64,000 nt of DNA from positions 186,001-250,000 of the forward strand of contig NZ_QRCU01000077.1 in the NCBI RefSeq assembly GCF_003369445.1, read 5' to 3'. Below the pieces are notes generated by a model. The model saw only the letters and a list, made by a program, of their open reading frames with translations. It was not told the origin of the DNA and ran no database searches. The position numbers were made by a program, and so were the translations under genes. Shown one piece after another: positions 43,165-53,129 of the stretch (position 1 is the stretch's first letter; each line of letters begins with the position of its first letter). This DNA is from Arthrobacter silvisoli. Lineage in GTDB: Bacteria > Actinomycetota > Actinomycetes > Actinomycetales > Micrococcaceae.

Positions 43165-43983
43165 ATGCCGATCCTGAACAAGGACATGACCCTCTGCATC
43201 TCGCTCTCGGCCCGGCCGAGCAACAACGGGACGCGGTTCCATAACTTCCTGTACGAGGAACTCGGCCTGAACTGGATCTACAAGGCCTTCGCCCCCACGG
43301 ACCTCGGCAACGCCATCGCAGGCGTGCGGGGCCTGGGCATCCGCGGCTGCGCAGTGTCCATGCCGTACAAGGAAGACGTCATCGCCCTCGTGGACAAGAT
43401 GGATGCCTCGGCCTCGGCCATCGACTCCGTCAATACGATCGTGAACGATTCCGGTGTGCTGACCGCCTACAACACCGACTACACCGCCATCGCCCAACTG
43501 ATCGAACGCAACGCCATCAGCCCGGACTCCTCCGTGCTCCTGCGCGGCGCGGGCGGCATGGCCAAGGCCACCGCGGCGGCCTTCCGCGACGCCGGATTCA
43601 CCAAGGTCACCATCGTGGCCCGCAGGGAGGAAGCCGGCCGTGCGCTCGCAGAGCTCTACGGTTTTGACTGGCAGGCTGAACCGGGCAACGCGACGGCGGA
43701 CGTCATCGTCAACATCACGCCGATAGGAATGGCCGGCGGTCCCGAGGCGGACGCTCTGTCCTTCCCGGAAGAAACCATTGCCGCAGCGCGGGTGGTGTTC
43801 GACGTCGTCGCGCTTCCCGCAGAAACGCCGCTCATCAAGGCCGGACGCGCGGCCGGCAAGACCGTCATCAGCGGCGCGGAAGTCGCCACCATCCAGGCCC
43901 TCGAGCAGTTCGTGCTGTACACCGGGATCACGCCGAGTGCCGAGCAGGTGGCCGCGGCAGAAGCGTTCGTCCGGGAGCAGTAG
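43165..43983 (+). CDS. AroE-like shikimate/quinate dehydrogenase homologue
   Basis: NAD(P)-dependent dehydrogenase of the AroE fold, 272 residues. Substrate-side motifs are SARPSNNGTRFHN, CAVSMPYKED (Lys retained) and TAYNTDYTA; the cofactor loop is RGAGGMAKATAAAF. The usual NVTxPxK reads VSMPYK, as in the HI0607/SdhL-type group rather than housekeeping AroE. It stands alone, so quinate or another polyol-like acid may be the substrate. GAAGGAAG precedes ATG 43165. It is convergent with the methyltransferase, 16 bp away. Confidence 0.8.
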   Translation: MPILNKDMTLCISLSARPSNNGTRFHNFLYEELGLNWIYKAFAPTDLGNAIAGVRGLGIRGCAVSMPYKEDVIALVDKMDASASAIDSVNTIVNDSGVLTAYNTDYTAIAQLIERNAISPDSSVLLRGAGGMAKATAAAFRDAGFTKVTIVARREEAGRALAELYGFDWQAEPGNATADVIVNITPIGMAGGPEADALSFPEETIAAARVVFDVVALPAETPLIKAGRAAGKTVISGAEVATIQALEQFVLYTGITPSAEQVAAAEAFVREQ

Positions 43984-43999
43984 CGCGGGGACTGGCGCG

Positions 44000-45277
44000 T
44001 CAGACCGGTTCGACGACGACGGCGGTCCGTTCGTCCCCGATCCGCGTCAGGACCAGCGTGGCGGCTTTGCCCACCTTGCCTTTCGCTGCCGACTTGGACT
44101 TCGCGGAACCGCCGGGCAGCAGTTGCTTCCGAAGCTCTTCGGGTGTGACGGAGACGCCGCGCTTCTTGATGTCCAGGGTGGTAATGCCCTGCGCCTTGAC
44201 CCAGGACTTGAGTGCCTTGACGTTCAGCGGCATGGTTTCCAGGACCTTGTACGCGCGGGCAAACGGCGTGTCCACCAGCTCCGGGGCGCAAATGTAGGCA
44301 ATGTGCTCGTCCAGCAGGTGCCCGCCCAGGCGGAGCGCGACGTCGGCCACCAGCCCCGCGCGGATCACCGCACCGTCCGGTTCATAGAGATAGCCTTCCA
44401 CGGGTCCGACGGCGGGGACCGGTCCGCCGTCGAAATCCTCGCCGCTGGTGATCTCCGCCGCACCGCGCGGGCCGAGCAGCAGGGCCGCGCGGCGGATACC
44501 GGGCCGTGCCACCTTGTTGAACCACAGCGCCACCTCGGTGACGTCGCCGCCCACCGAAACCCACTGCGCCTCGCAAGCTGCCGGGACGGACTCGTGCGGC
44601 ATCCCGGGGCCCATCTTCACTCCGACGGATTTGCCGGACGCGGCCAGCGACTCCACGAAGGACAGCGGCGGGGAGAATTCCTCCGGGTCCCAGATCCGGG
44701 TGGTCCCCGACGTCGAGGTGGTGCGCCGGGCAGGATCCAGCCACACGCCGTCGATCCCGTCCAGCGGCACCGAGGTGGCGTCGGCATGGACAACCGAGGC
44801 GTGCGGGAACGGCATGAGGTTGATCGTGGCGCAGGCGGCCGTGGCTTCGTCAAGCTCGACGGCCGTGACCGGGATGTCCAGGGACGCCAGCGCCATGGAA
44901 TCGGCACCGAGCCCGCAGCCGAGGTCCGCTACGTGGGAGGTTCCCGCTGCGGCGAAGCGCTCGGCGTGGCGGGCGGCCACCGTCAGGCGCGTCGCCTGCT
45001 CCAGGCCCGCCTGGGTGAAGAGCATCTGCCGGGCGAACTCCCCGAACTTCGCCTCCGCCCGGGTCCGCAGCCGCGACTGGGTCAGGACGGCGGAGACCAG
45101 CTCGGGGGAGTGCCCGGCCTTGCGGAGGCCGGTGTTCAGGGCGAGGGATTCGCTCTCGCGGTACGGGCCCAGCGAGGCCAGCAGCTCCCAGCCTTCCGTG
45201 GTCAGCAAGGGGGCAATCTGGTCCTGTGTCCGGTCTTGAGGGGCCGCGGCGTCCGGCGCCTGGGAGCTGTGGGGCAT
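44000..45277 (-). CDS. class I SAM-dependent methyltransferase, THUMP-like
   Basis: A SAM-dependent methyltransferase of 425 residues. SAM loop VADLGCGLGADSMALA, then VTAVELDEATAACATINL and a DGVWLDPARRTT motif that resembles tRNA/rRNA methyltransferases. C-terminal half contains ITTLDIKKRGVSVTPEEL. Target is unknown. ATG 45277 has TAGGCT 7 nt upstream, i.e. probably leaderless, and diverges from the small membrane gene; an open codon further upstream lacks support. Confidence 0.82.
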   Translation of the reverse strand: MPHSSQAPDAAAPQDRTQDQIAPLLTTEGWELLASLGPYRESESLALNTGLRKAGHSPELVSAVLTQSRLRTRAEAKFGEFARQMLFTQAGLEQATRLTVAARHAERFAAAGTSHVADLGCGLGADSMALASLDIPVTAVELDEATAACATINLMPFPHASVVHADATSVPLDGIDGVWLDPARRTTSTSGTTRIWDPEEFSPPLSFVESLAASGKSVGVKMGPGMPHESVPAACEAQWVSVGGDVTEVALWFNKVARPGIRRAALLLGPRGAAEITSGEDFDGGPVPAVGPVEGYLYEPDGAVIRAGLVADVALRLGGHLLDEHIAYICAPELVDTPFARAYKVLETMPLNVKALKSWVKAQGITTLDIKKRGVSVTPEELRKQLLPGGSAKSKSAAKGKVGKAATLVLTRIGDERTAVVVEPV

Positions 45278-45368
45278 GCCCTCCAGCCTACTTGCCGTGC
45301 TGCCATGGAATCCCCTGGGCTTCCCGACGCGCGGGCGGCGGCACGGGTGGACGGCTAGGGTTGATTCC

Positions 45369-45773
45369 ATGGAAGACAGCATCAGCCGCCAGTCCGAAGA
45401 CCCCACACCGATCCCCAAACCGGGCAGCAGGATTCCCGCCCGGCTTGCCGTCTACGCCCGTCCCGCCCTGATCGCCGGCATCGCCGTGGCCGTTGTCTGC
45501 ATCGTCCTGCTGATCATTGTCTTCTTCCTTGATTCCTTCAACGCCGCCGCCTATTCGATGACCGGCAAGAGCGTCCAGGACGCCACGCAGGAGGCCAAGG
45601 ACATCCGCGAAAGCTACACCGGCGTCCGGGTCGGCTCGCTCGTGGTGCTGGTTGTTTCCGCCCTTGCCGCCCTGGCCGGGGGCGTGGTGCTGTACCTGAA
45701 CCGTGGTGCCGTGCAGGGGGACGACGAGGACAACGGTGAGGATGTGGACTTCGAGGACCTCGCCGGCCAGTGA
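45369..45773 (+). CDS. small membrane protein of unknown function
   Basis: A 134-residue protein with two hydrophobic helices (about 33-54 and 86-106), a Pro-rich N-terminus and an acidic C-terminal tail (DDEDNGEDVDFEDL). Not recognised. ATG 45369 has TAGGGT 7 nt upstream (leaderless pattern). It is divergent from the methyltransferase and precedes the groES region by 247 bp. Confidence 0.75.
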   Translation: MEDSISRQSEDPTPIPKPGSRIPARLAVYARPALIAGIAVAVVCIVLLIIVFFLDSFNAAAYSMTGKSVQDATQEAKDIRESYTGVRVGSLVVLVVSALAALAGGVVLYLNRGAVQGDDEDNGEDVDFEDLAGQ

Positions 45774-45849
45774 GCTGTTGCGATTGCCGGTGAACCCTTG
45801 CCGCGGCCGGCGCGCCGGGCGCGACACCCCGTTCACCATGGACGAAACG

Positions 45850-45876
45850 CTGGCACTCACCTTGACCGAGTGCTAA
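45850..45876. promoter_or_regulatory. CIRCE element 1 (HrcA site), imperfect left arm
   Basis: CTGGCACTC-N9-GAGTGCTAA. The right arm is perfect; the left has two differences from TTAGCACTC. The groES -35 TTGACC lies in its loop, so HrcA binding here would block polymerase. Confidence 0.75.
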
Positions 45877-45890
45877 CGCTTGCATAGAGT
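45862..45890 (+). promoter_or_regulatory. groES promoter, -35 TTGACC / 17 bp / -10 TAGAGT
   Basis: TTGACC at 45862-45867 and TAGAGT at 45885-45890 are separated by 17 bp, a good vegetative sigma pattern. It sits between the two CIRCE elements, giving a leader of about 125 nt to groES. Confidence 0.8.
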
Positions 45891-45895
45891 CTGAG

Positions 45896-45922
45896 TTAGC
45901 ACTCTCCCATGGAGGGTGCTAA
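45896..45922. promoter_or_regulatory. CIRCE element 2 (HrcA site)
   Basis: TTAGCACTC-N9-GGGTGCTAA, one mismatch from consensus, at the expected transcription start. It lies in the leader of groES. With element 1, 46 bp upstream, it brackets the promoter. Confidence 0.92.
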
Positions 45923-46020
45923 TGCCGCAGGCACTTGCCGGCACCGCGACGACGGCAAGCCCGCCAAGGCACCCCTGGTTTGATAGTCCATGTACTACCT
46001 CACGTAAAGGAGAGATCCGA

Positions 46021-46317
46021 GTGTCGGTCTCCATTAAGCCTCTCGAGGATCGCATCGTTGTCCGCCCGCTCGAAGCCGAGCAGACCACCGCTTCCGGCCT
46101 GGTCATCCCGGACTCCGCCCAGGAAAAGCCGCAGGAAGGCGAAGTTGTCGCAGTAGGCCCCGGCCGCTTCGATGACAACGGCAACCGCGTGCCGGTCGAC
46201 GTCGCAGTCGGCGACGTCGTCATCTACTCCAAGTACGGCGGAACCGAAGTCAAGACCGGTGGCTCCGAGTACCTCGTGCTGTCCGCCCGCGACGTCCTCG
46301 CGATCGTCGTCAAGTAA
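46021..46317 (+). CDS. groES: co-chaperonin GroES
   Basis: Lid of the GroEL cage; heptameric, cytoplasmic. The 98 residues carry the usual IKPLEDRIVVRPLEAEQTT start, then the mobile-loop region TTASGLVIPDSAQEKPQEG and VIYSKYGGTEVK. GTG 46021 follows AAGGAGA. Controlled by HrcA through two CIRCE boxes. groEL follows after 81 bp, with a terminator-like hairpin between. Confidence 0.97.
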   Translation: MSVSIKPLEDRIVVRPLEAEQTTASGLVIPDSAQEKPQEGEVVAVGPGRFDDNGNRVPVDVAVGDVVIYSKYGGTEVKTGGSEYLVLSARDVLAIVVK

Positions 46318-46327
46318 TTCCCTGGAC

Positions 46328-46377
46328 CCCGCACCGCAGGCCGGACCGGTTTTCCGGCCGCCCGCGGTGCGGGTTTT
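46328..46377 (+). terminator. strong hairpin with T run between groES and groEL
   Basis: CCCGCACCGC (46328-46337) pairs with GCGGTGCGGG (46364-46373), inner GGCCGG / CCGGCC pair, then TTTT. It looks like a full terminator inside the operon, so groES may be made in excess of groEL, or it acts as an attenuator or processing site. Confidence 0.75.
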
Positions 46378-46398
46378 CCGTCTTGAAAGGACACAACC

Positions 46399-48012
<1,614 letters not shown>

Positions 48013-48028
48013 CGTTTCCGCGTGAAGG

Positions 48029-48064
48029 AAGGCCCGGTTCCCCTTGCGGGGAACCGGGCCTTTT
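48029..48064. terminator. strong bidirectional terminator after groEL
   Basis: AAGGCCCGGTTCCCC and GGGGAACCGGGCCTT with a 4-nt loop TTGC, then TTTT. It separates groEL from the convergent DUF389 gene. Confidence 0.92.
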
Positions 48065-48089
48065 GCTGTCCGTGGCGAAGTGCCGATTC

Positions 48090-49076
48090 TCAGCGGTGCG
48101 GCCGCGGGGCTCCGGGCTTCGCCCTGGTGGCCGGAATCTTGCTCAGTACGCGCTTTGCTTCGCCGCGCCCTTCCGCGAACTTGAAGAACAAAAGCACCGC
48201 CGCCGCGGCCAGCACAATGCCAAGCAGGTTCAGGACAAGCTGCACTGCCGAGCCGGCAGCCTTTCCTGCCTCGCCCAGGACAAGCGCGACGGCGATGTAG
48301 CCGGCGGCCGGGACGGTGGTCACCGAAATGAAGACTCCGATCAGGGCGGACGAGCGTCGGCTGGTCAACGAGAGCATGCCGGCGGCGCCTGCCAGGGCGG
48401 CGACGATCAGCGAGTACGGTCCGGGATGGTAGATGAATTCGACGGACTGGCCATGATCAAGGACATCGCGCGGGTAAAGGCCAATCGGGATCGAGATCCA
48501 CGCCGCCGCAGCCGTGACGAGCATGGCAGCGGGGAAGCCCACGGCCAGCGCAACCGTTGCGGCGCGCACCATGGCCCACTTGCGTTCCACCAATCCGAAG
48601 GCGAGGGCTGCCAGCGGACCGAACTCCGGTCCCACCACCATGGCGCCGACTATCGCGATGGCGGAGTTGGTGACGATGCCGATGCCGGCCAACTGGGTTG
48701 CGATCACGAGGAAGGCCAGGTAGCTCCAGGTCAGCCTGGAGTCCTCGCCCGTCTGGCGCGAAACTTCATCCCAGATGACGGCGTCGGGACCTTCGCCCGG
48801 AACTTCCTGCGATGCCTTGTCCGCACGCTCCGACAGCACGAGTTCGGGTGTGCTGGCTGACACTGAGCCAAGCTCCGGGACCCCTAAGCCGTGGAGTTCC
48901 TCCATGAGGCCTTCCACGGACTCCCGGGCCAGCTGAACCGTGATGACGTCGCCGGCCGGGACCACCGAGGAACCCCTGAAGACCGCGATCTCGGCGCTGC
49001 CGGCATGCCCCATGCAGAGGTCCACGACGGTGCCGGACAACGTTGCCGGGACGCAAATGCGAAGCTGGACAATCAT
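48090..49076 (-). CDS. DUF389-type membrane protein
   Basis: A 328-residue protein with a cytoplasmic N-terminal domain (about 1-115) and five or six helices. Typical segments are WSYLAFLVIATQLAGIGI, AIVGAMVVGPEFGPLAAL and the last helix before the basic C-terminus. DUF389 proteins are of unknown role. ATG 49076. Convergent with groEL across the terminator. Confidence 0.88.
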   Translation of the reverse strand: MIVQLRICVPATLSGTVVDLCMGHAGSAEIAVFRGSSVVPAGDVITVQLARESVEGLMEELHGLGVPELGSVSASTPELVLSERADKASQEVPGEGPDAVIWDEVSRQTGEDSRLTWSYLAFLVIATQLAGIGIVTNSAIAIVGAMVVGPEFGPLAALAFGLVERKWAMVRAATVALAVGFPAAMLVTAAAAWISIPIGLYPRDVLDHGQSVEFIYHPGPYSLIVAALAGAAGMLSLTSRRSSALIGVFISVTTVPAAGYIAVALVLGEAGKAAGSAVQLVLNLLGIVLAAAAVLLFFKFAEGRGEAKRVLSKIPATRAKPGAPRPHR

Positions 49077-49242
49077 CCTGGCCCCCTGTCGGTAGGTGCG
49101 CGATCCCTGTTCCCAGCCTAGTTACGGATCGGCCCAGCCGGGCATTGCACGTTCCTCAGCTTGCTTGTGATTCGCCCCGGCAGGTAACGGATTGGTAACA
49201 TGAAGGGTCAGGGTTACGAGCGTTGAGGAATCTGTACAGGTC

Positions 49243-51333
49243 ATGACTATGGGAAACGCGGCGCCGCAGGCTGCCTCGAAACAGGGTGGCACGGGGGCGA
49301 AAGGCAACTTCCGCCCTGAGGTCCAAGGGCTGCGCGCCCTGGCGGTCCTCATGGTCGCCAGCTACCACATCTGGCTCGGCAGGGTCTCCGGCGGCGTCGA
49401 CGTCTTCCTCCTGGTCTCTGCGTTCTTCCTTACCCTGTCCTTCACCAGGAAGGTGGAGGAGGGCCGGGAATTGCGCCTCCTGGGCCACTGGCTCCACGTC
49501 TTCAAACGCCTGTTGCCGGCGGTGGTGGTCGTGATCCTCGGCGTCCTTGCCGGAATGTGGGTGCTCGTCCCGCAGACACGATGGGGCGGGTTGCTCGACG
49601 AAGCCTGGGCCACGCTGTTCTACCGCCAGAACTGGCAGCTGGCCGATGCCGCCGTCGACTACTATGCACAGAACCATTCCGGGGCGAGCCCACTGCAGCA
49701 CTTCTGGTCGCTTTCCATCCAGGGCCAGGTCTTCGTCCTGTGGCCCCTTGTTTTCGCCGCTGTGGGCATTGCCGTTCCCTTCCTGCGTAAGGTGCCGTTC
49801 CGCGGACCCCTTGCGCCCCTCGGCCTGCTGGGCCACCGCGGCCTGCTGGCCATCGTGTTCGCTGCGGTCTTCGCTGTGTCCCTGGCTTACTCGGTGCAGC
49901 AGACGGCCAGCAACCAGGCCTATGCCTACTTCGACACCCGGGCCCGGCTCTGGGAATTCGCCCTGGGTTCCCTGCTGGCCTTGGGGCTGCCCTACGTGAA
50001 ACCGCGCCGCTGGCTGCGCGTAGTCCTGGGTTGGGCGGGCCTTGCCGCGATGCTGTCCTGCGGCCTGTTGCTCACGGTCGACCGCTCTTTCCCCGGCTTC
50101 GTCGCCCTGTGGCCCACGCTGGCCGCGGCCGCCATCATCGTCGCCGGGCAGAGCGGCAGCCGGGCCGGCGCGGACCGTTTCCTTGGTTCCAAGCCCCTGG
50201 TCTGGCTGGGCGGCCATTCCTACGCGCTCTACCTCTGGCACTGGCCCGTGCTGGTCTTCACCCTCCTGGCCACCGGCCTGGCCGCGCCGGACCTGTGGCT
50301 GGGCCTGGGCATCCTGGCTGCCTCCCTGCTCCTTGCCATCGGAACGAGCCGCTACGTCGAAGCTCCCCTGCGCGAGTGGAAGTGGCCGAAACTGCGCACC
50401 TGGCGCACCGCCGTCGTGATCGCCGCGTGCGGCACCATGCTCGCTGTGCCGCTGAGCGCCTGGCAGGGCATGATCGCCGCGGACAACGCGGCCATCGCCG
50501 CCCAGCCCAAGGAACTGACGCCCGGCGCAGCTGCCCTGATACCGGAGAACGTCGGCAAGCCCACCCCCGAAGCCCGGATCATCCCGGGACCCTCGGCGAT
50601 GGACGACGAATGGGCCCATGTGGACGGGCTGTGCACCGGCGCCAACGTGCCCACCGATCCCTTGCTCCAGGGCTGCCTGCAGATCAGCCCCGCCGGCAAG
50701 CCGAGCAAGCTCATCGTGGCACTGGGCGATTCGCACGCGCAGCAATACATGGCGGCGCTCGGCCCGATCGCCAAGAAGCACGGCTGGGAAATCGTCACCC
50801 TGTTCAAGGGCAACTGCCGCTTCGGCGCCGAGTCCCCGGACCGCCCGCAGGACTGTAACGACTTCAACAGGGCCAGCGCGGCGTACGTGCTGGAGCACAA
50901 ACCGGATGCCGTGTTCACGGTGGCGTCCCTGACCCATGTCGAAGCGCCCTTCGAGACCGAGGTCCCCGGCTACCTGGAAGGCATCAAGCCCTTCGCCGAT
51001 GCCGGCATCGACATCGTCGGCATCCGGGACAACCCGCGCTTTGCCATCAACATGCCCGAGTGCGTGCAGAAGAAAGGCCCGGATTCGCCGGACTGCAATA
51101 CCCCGCTGGAGAAGTCCCTGGCCGCATCCTCCCCGCTGGACGACTACCGCGGCAAGGTGAAAGGGCTCTACCTGATGGACATGAGCGACTTCATCTGCGC
51201 CAATGGCGTCTGCCCCGCTGTGGTCGGAAACGTGTACGTCTACAAGGACGAAAACCACCTCACCCGCACCTACGTGGAGACCATGATTCCCATGTTCGAG
51301 CGGCGGCTGCTGGCCGCCACCAAATGGAAATAG
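49243..51333 (+). CDS. acyltransferase 3 / SGNH-fused (OafA/YrhL type)
   Basis: Membrane O-acyltransferase, 696 residues. The N-terminal acyltransferase 3 domain (about 30-375, ten helices) begins FRPEVQGLRALAVLMVASYH with the catalytic His. The C-terminal SGNH domain (about 450-690) has the Ser motif ALGDSHAQQYM. These enzymes acetylate cell-wall sugars, polysaccharides or small molecules outside the membrane. No neighbouring polysaccharide genes, so target unknown. Confidence 0.92.
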   Translation: MTMGNAAPQAASKQGGTGAKGNFRPEVQGLRALAVLMVASYHIWLGRVSGGVDVFLLVSAFFLTLSFTRKVEEGRELRLLGHWLHVFKRLLPAVVVVILGVLAGMWVLVPQTRWGGLLDEAWATLFYRQNWQLADAAVDYYAQNHSGASPLQHFWSLSIQGQVFVLWPLVFAAVGIAVPFLRKVPFRGPLAPLGLLGHRGLLAIVFAAVFAVSLAYSVQQTASNQAYAYFDTRARLWEFALGSLLALGLPYVKPRRWLRVVLGWAGLAAMLSCGLLLTVDRSFPGFVALWPTLAAAAIIVAGQSGSRAGADRFLGSKPLVWLGGHSYALYLWHWPVLVFTLLATGLAAPDLWLGLGILAASLLLAIGTSRYVEAPLREWKWPKLRTWRTAVVIAACGTMLAVPLSAWQGMIAADNAAIAAQPKELTPGAAALIPENVGKPTPEARIIPGPSAMDDEWAHVDGLCTGANVPTDPLLQGCLQISPAGKPSKLIVALGDSHAQQYMAALGPIAKKHGWEIVTLFKGNCRFGAESPDRPQDCNDFNRASAAYVLEHKPDAVFTVASLTHVEAPFETEVPGYLEGIKPFADAGIDIVGIRDNPRFAINMPECVQKKGPDSPDCNTPLEKSLAASSPLDDYRGKVKGLYLMDMSDFICANGVCPAVVGNVYVYKDENHLTRTYVETMIPMFERRLLAATKWK

Positions 51334-51548
51334 CCGAGCCGCACAGCCGGATGCCGTCCGACGGCGGCGGGCGGCCGGGTGTGCTTGCTCACATTGCCGC
51401 CGTGGAATATGGGGATCGTCCCCGAGGTTCTAATATTTACTCAATACCTGCCCCACCTCCTGCACAGGCCAGTCCCGTAATGACGGGTTGGTCATCTGCT
51501 GCAACCCCTACCCTTTAGACCCCACGAAACACGGTAAGAGGCGCACTC

Positions 51549-53060
51549 ATGACCCAGCCCGAACACGATCCCTTTGGCTTCGTAGGCCTGACCTACGACG
51601 ACGTCCTGCTGCTTCCGGGCCACACGGACGTCATCCCGTCGGACGCAGATACTTCCTCCCGCATCTCCAAGCGGATTGTGGTCCAGACCCCGCTGCTTTC
51701 GGCCGCGATGGACACCGTCACCGAGTCCCGCATGGCCATCGCCATGGCCCGCCAGGGCGGCCTGGGCGTGATCCACCGCAACCTCTCCATCGCAGACCAG
51801 GCCGACCACGTGGACCGCGTGAAGCGCTCCGAATCCGGGATGATCACCAACCCCCTGGTCATCGGCCCCGAAGCCACCCTGCAGGAACTGGACCAGCTGT
51901 GTGCCCGCTACCGGGTGTCCGGCCTCCCGGTCGTCGACGGCGACAACCGCCTGCTGGGCATTATCACCAATCGCGACACCCGCTTCGTCCCGGAGAGCGA
52001 ATACCCCTCGCGCCTGGTCAGTGAAGTCATGACCAAGATGCCGCTGGTCACCGGCCGCGTGGGCATCAGCCGCGAAGAGGCCTCCGACCTGCTCGCCAAG
52101 AACAAGATCGAAAAGCTTCCGCTCGTCGACGAGCTGGGCCGCCTCCAGGGCCTCATCACCACCAAGGACTTCACCAAGGCGGAGCAGTACCCGCTGGCCA
52201 CCAAGGACGAGGAAGGCCGCCTGCGCGTCGGCGCCGCCATCGGTTTCTTCGGTGACGGCTGGGAGCGCGCCATGACCCTGATCGACGCCGGCGTGGACGC
52301 ACTCTTCGTGGACACCGCCAACGGCCACTCGCAGGGCGTGCTGGACATGATCGCCCGCCTCAAGGGCGACAAGGCCGCCGCGCACGTGGACATCATCGGC
52401 GGCCAGGCCGCCACCCGCGAAGGCGCGCAGGCCCTGATCGACGCCGGTGCGGACGGCATCAAGGTGGGCGTTGGCCCCGGATCCATCTGCACCACCCGCG
52501 TGGTTGCCGGCGTCGGCGTCCCGCAGATCACCGCCATCTACGAATCCGCGAAGGCCGCCATTCCGGCAGGTGTCCCGCTGATCGCCGACGGCGGCCTGCA
52601 GTACTCGGGCGACATCGGCAAGGCCCTCGTGGCCGGCGCCGACACCGTGATGCTCGGCTCCCTCCTGGCGGGCTGCGACGAGTCCCCGGGCGACCTCATC
52701 TTTGTCAACGGCAAGCAGTACAAGAGCTACCGCGGCATGGGCTCGCTCGGTGCCATGCAGTCCCGCGGCAAGAACACCTCGTACTCCAAGGACCGCTACT
52801 TCCAGGCCGACGTCTCCGGTGACGACAAGCTCATCCCCGAAGGTATCGAAGGCCGTGTCGCGTACCGCGGCCCGCTGTCCTCTGTGGCCTACCAGCTGGT
52901 CGGCGGCCTGCGCCAGACCATGTTCTACACGGGCGCGCCGACCATCCCCGAGCTCAAGGCCCGCGGCAAGTTCGTCCGCATCACGGCCGCCGGCCTGAAG
53001 GAATCGCACCCGCACGACATCCAGATGACGGTCGAGGCGCCGAACTACGGTTCCCGCTGA
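51549..53060 (+). CDS. guaB: IMP dehydrogenase
   Basis: Oxidises IMP to XMP with NAD+, the committed step to GMP. The 503 residues include a CBS pair (about residues 100-220) and the catalytic loop GPGSICTTRVVAG with the nucleophile Cys. A 215-bp gap lies before it; TAATAT at 51431-51436 is a candidate -10 but no good -35 is seen. The closely related GuaB3 without that Cys is at 59540-60673. Confidence 0.97.
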   Translation: MTQPEHDPFGFVGLTYDDVLLLPGHTDVIPSDADTSSRISKRIVVQTPLLSAAMDTVTESRMAIAMARQGGLGVIHRNLSIADQADHVDRVKRSESGMITNPLVIGPEATLQELDQLCARYRVSGLPVVDGDNRLLGIITNRDTRFVPESEYPSRLVSEVMTKMPLVTGRVGISREEASDLLAKNKIEKLPLVDELGRLQGLITTKDFTKAEQYPLATKDEEGRLRVGAAIGFFGDGWERAMTLIDAGVDALFVDTANGHSQGVLDMIARLKGDKAAAHVDIIGGQAATREGAQALIDAGADGIKVGVGPGSICTTRVVAGVGVPQITAIYESAKAAIPAGVPLIADGGLQYSGDIGKALVAGADTVMLGSLLAGCDESPGDLIFVNGKQYKSYRGMGSLGAMQSRGKNTSYSKDRYFQADVSGDDKLIPEGIEGRVAYRGPLSSVAYQLVGGLRQTMFYTGAPTIPELKARGKFVRITAAGLKESHPHDIQMTVEAPNYGSR

Positions 53061-53068
53061 CACACGTT

Positions 53069-53108
53069 GCTGTTCCCCGTGGAGAAATCCGCGGGGAACA
53101 GCTGTTTA
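53069..53108 (+). terminator. terminator hairpin after guaB
   Basis: GCTGTTCCCCG pairs with CGGGGAACAGC around 12 nt, then TGTTTAAG. Well-formed stem, short T run. Confidence 0.8.
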
Positions 53109-53129
53109 AGCGAAAGTTGAGCTTGGGCC

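Noticed and set aside
49170..49225. GGTAAC direct copies upstream of the acyltransferase as a regulator site
   Set aside because: Two short copies with no symmetrical spacing and no known regulator matched; too weak to call.
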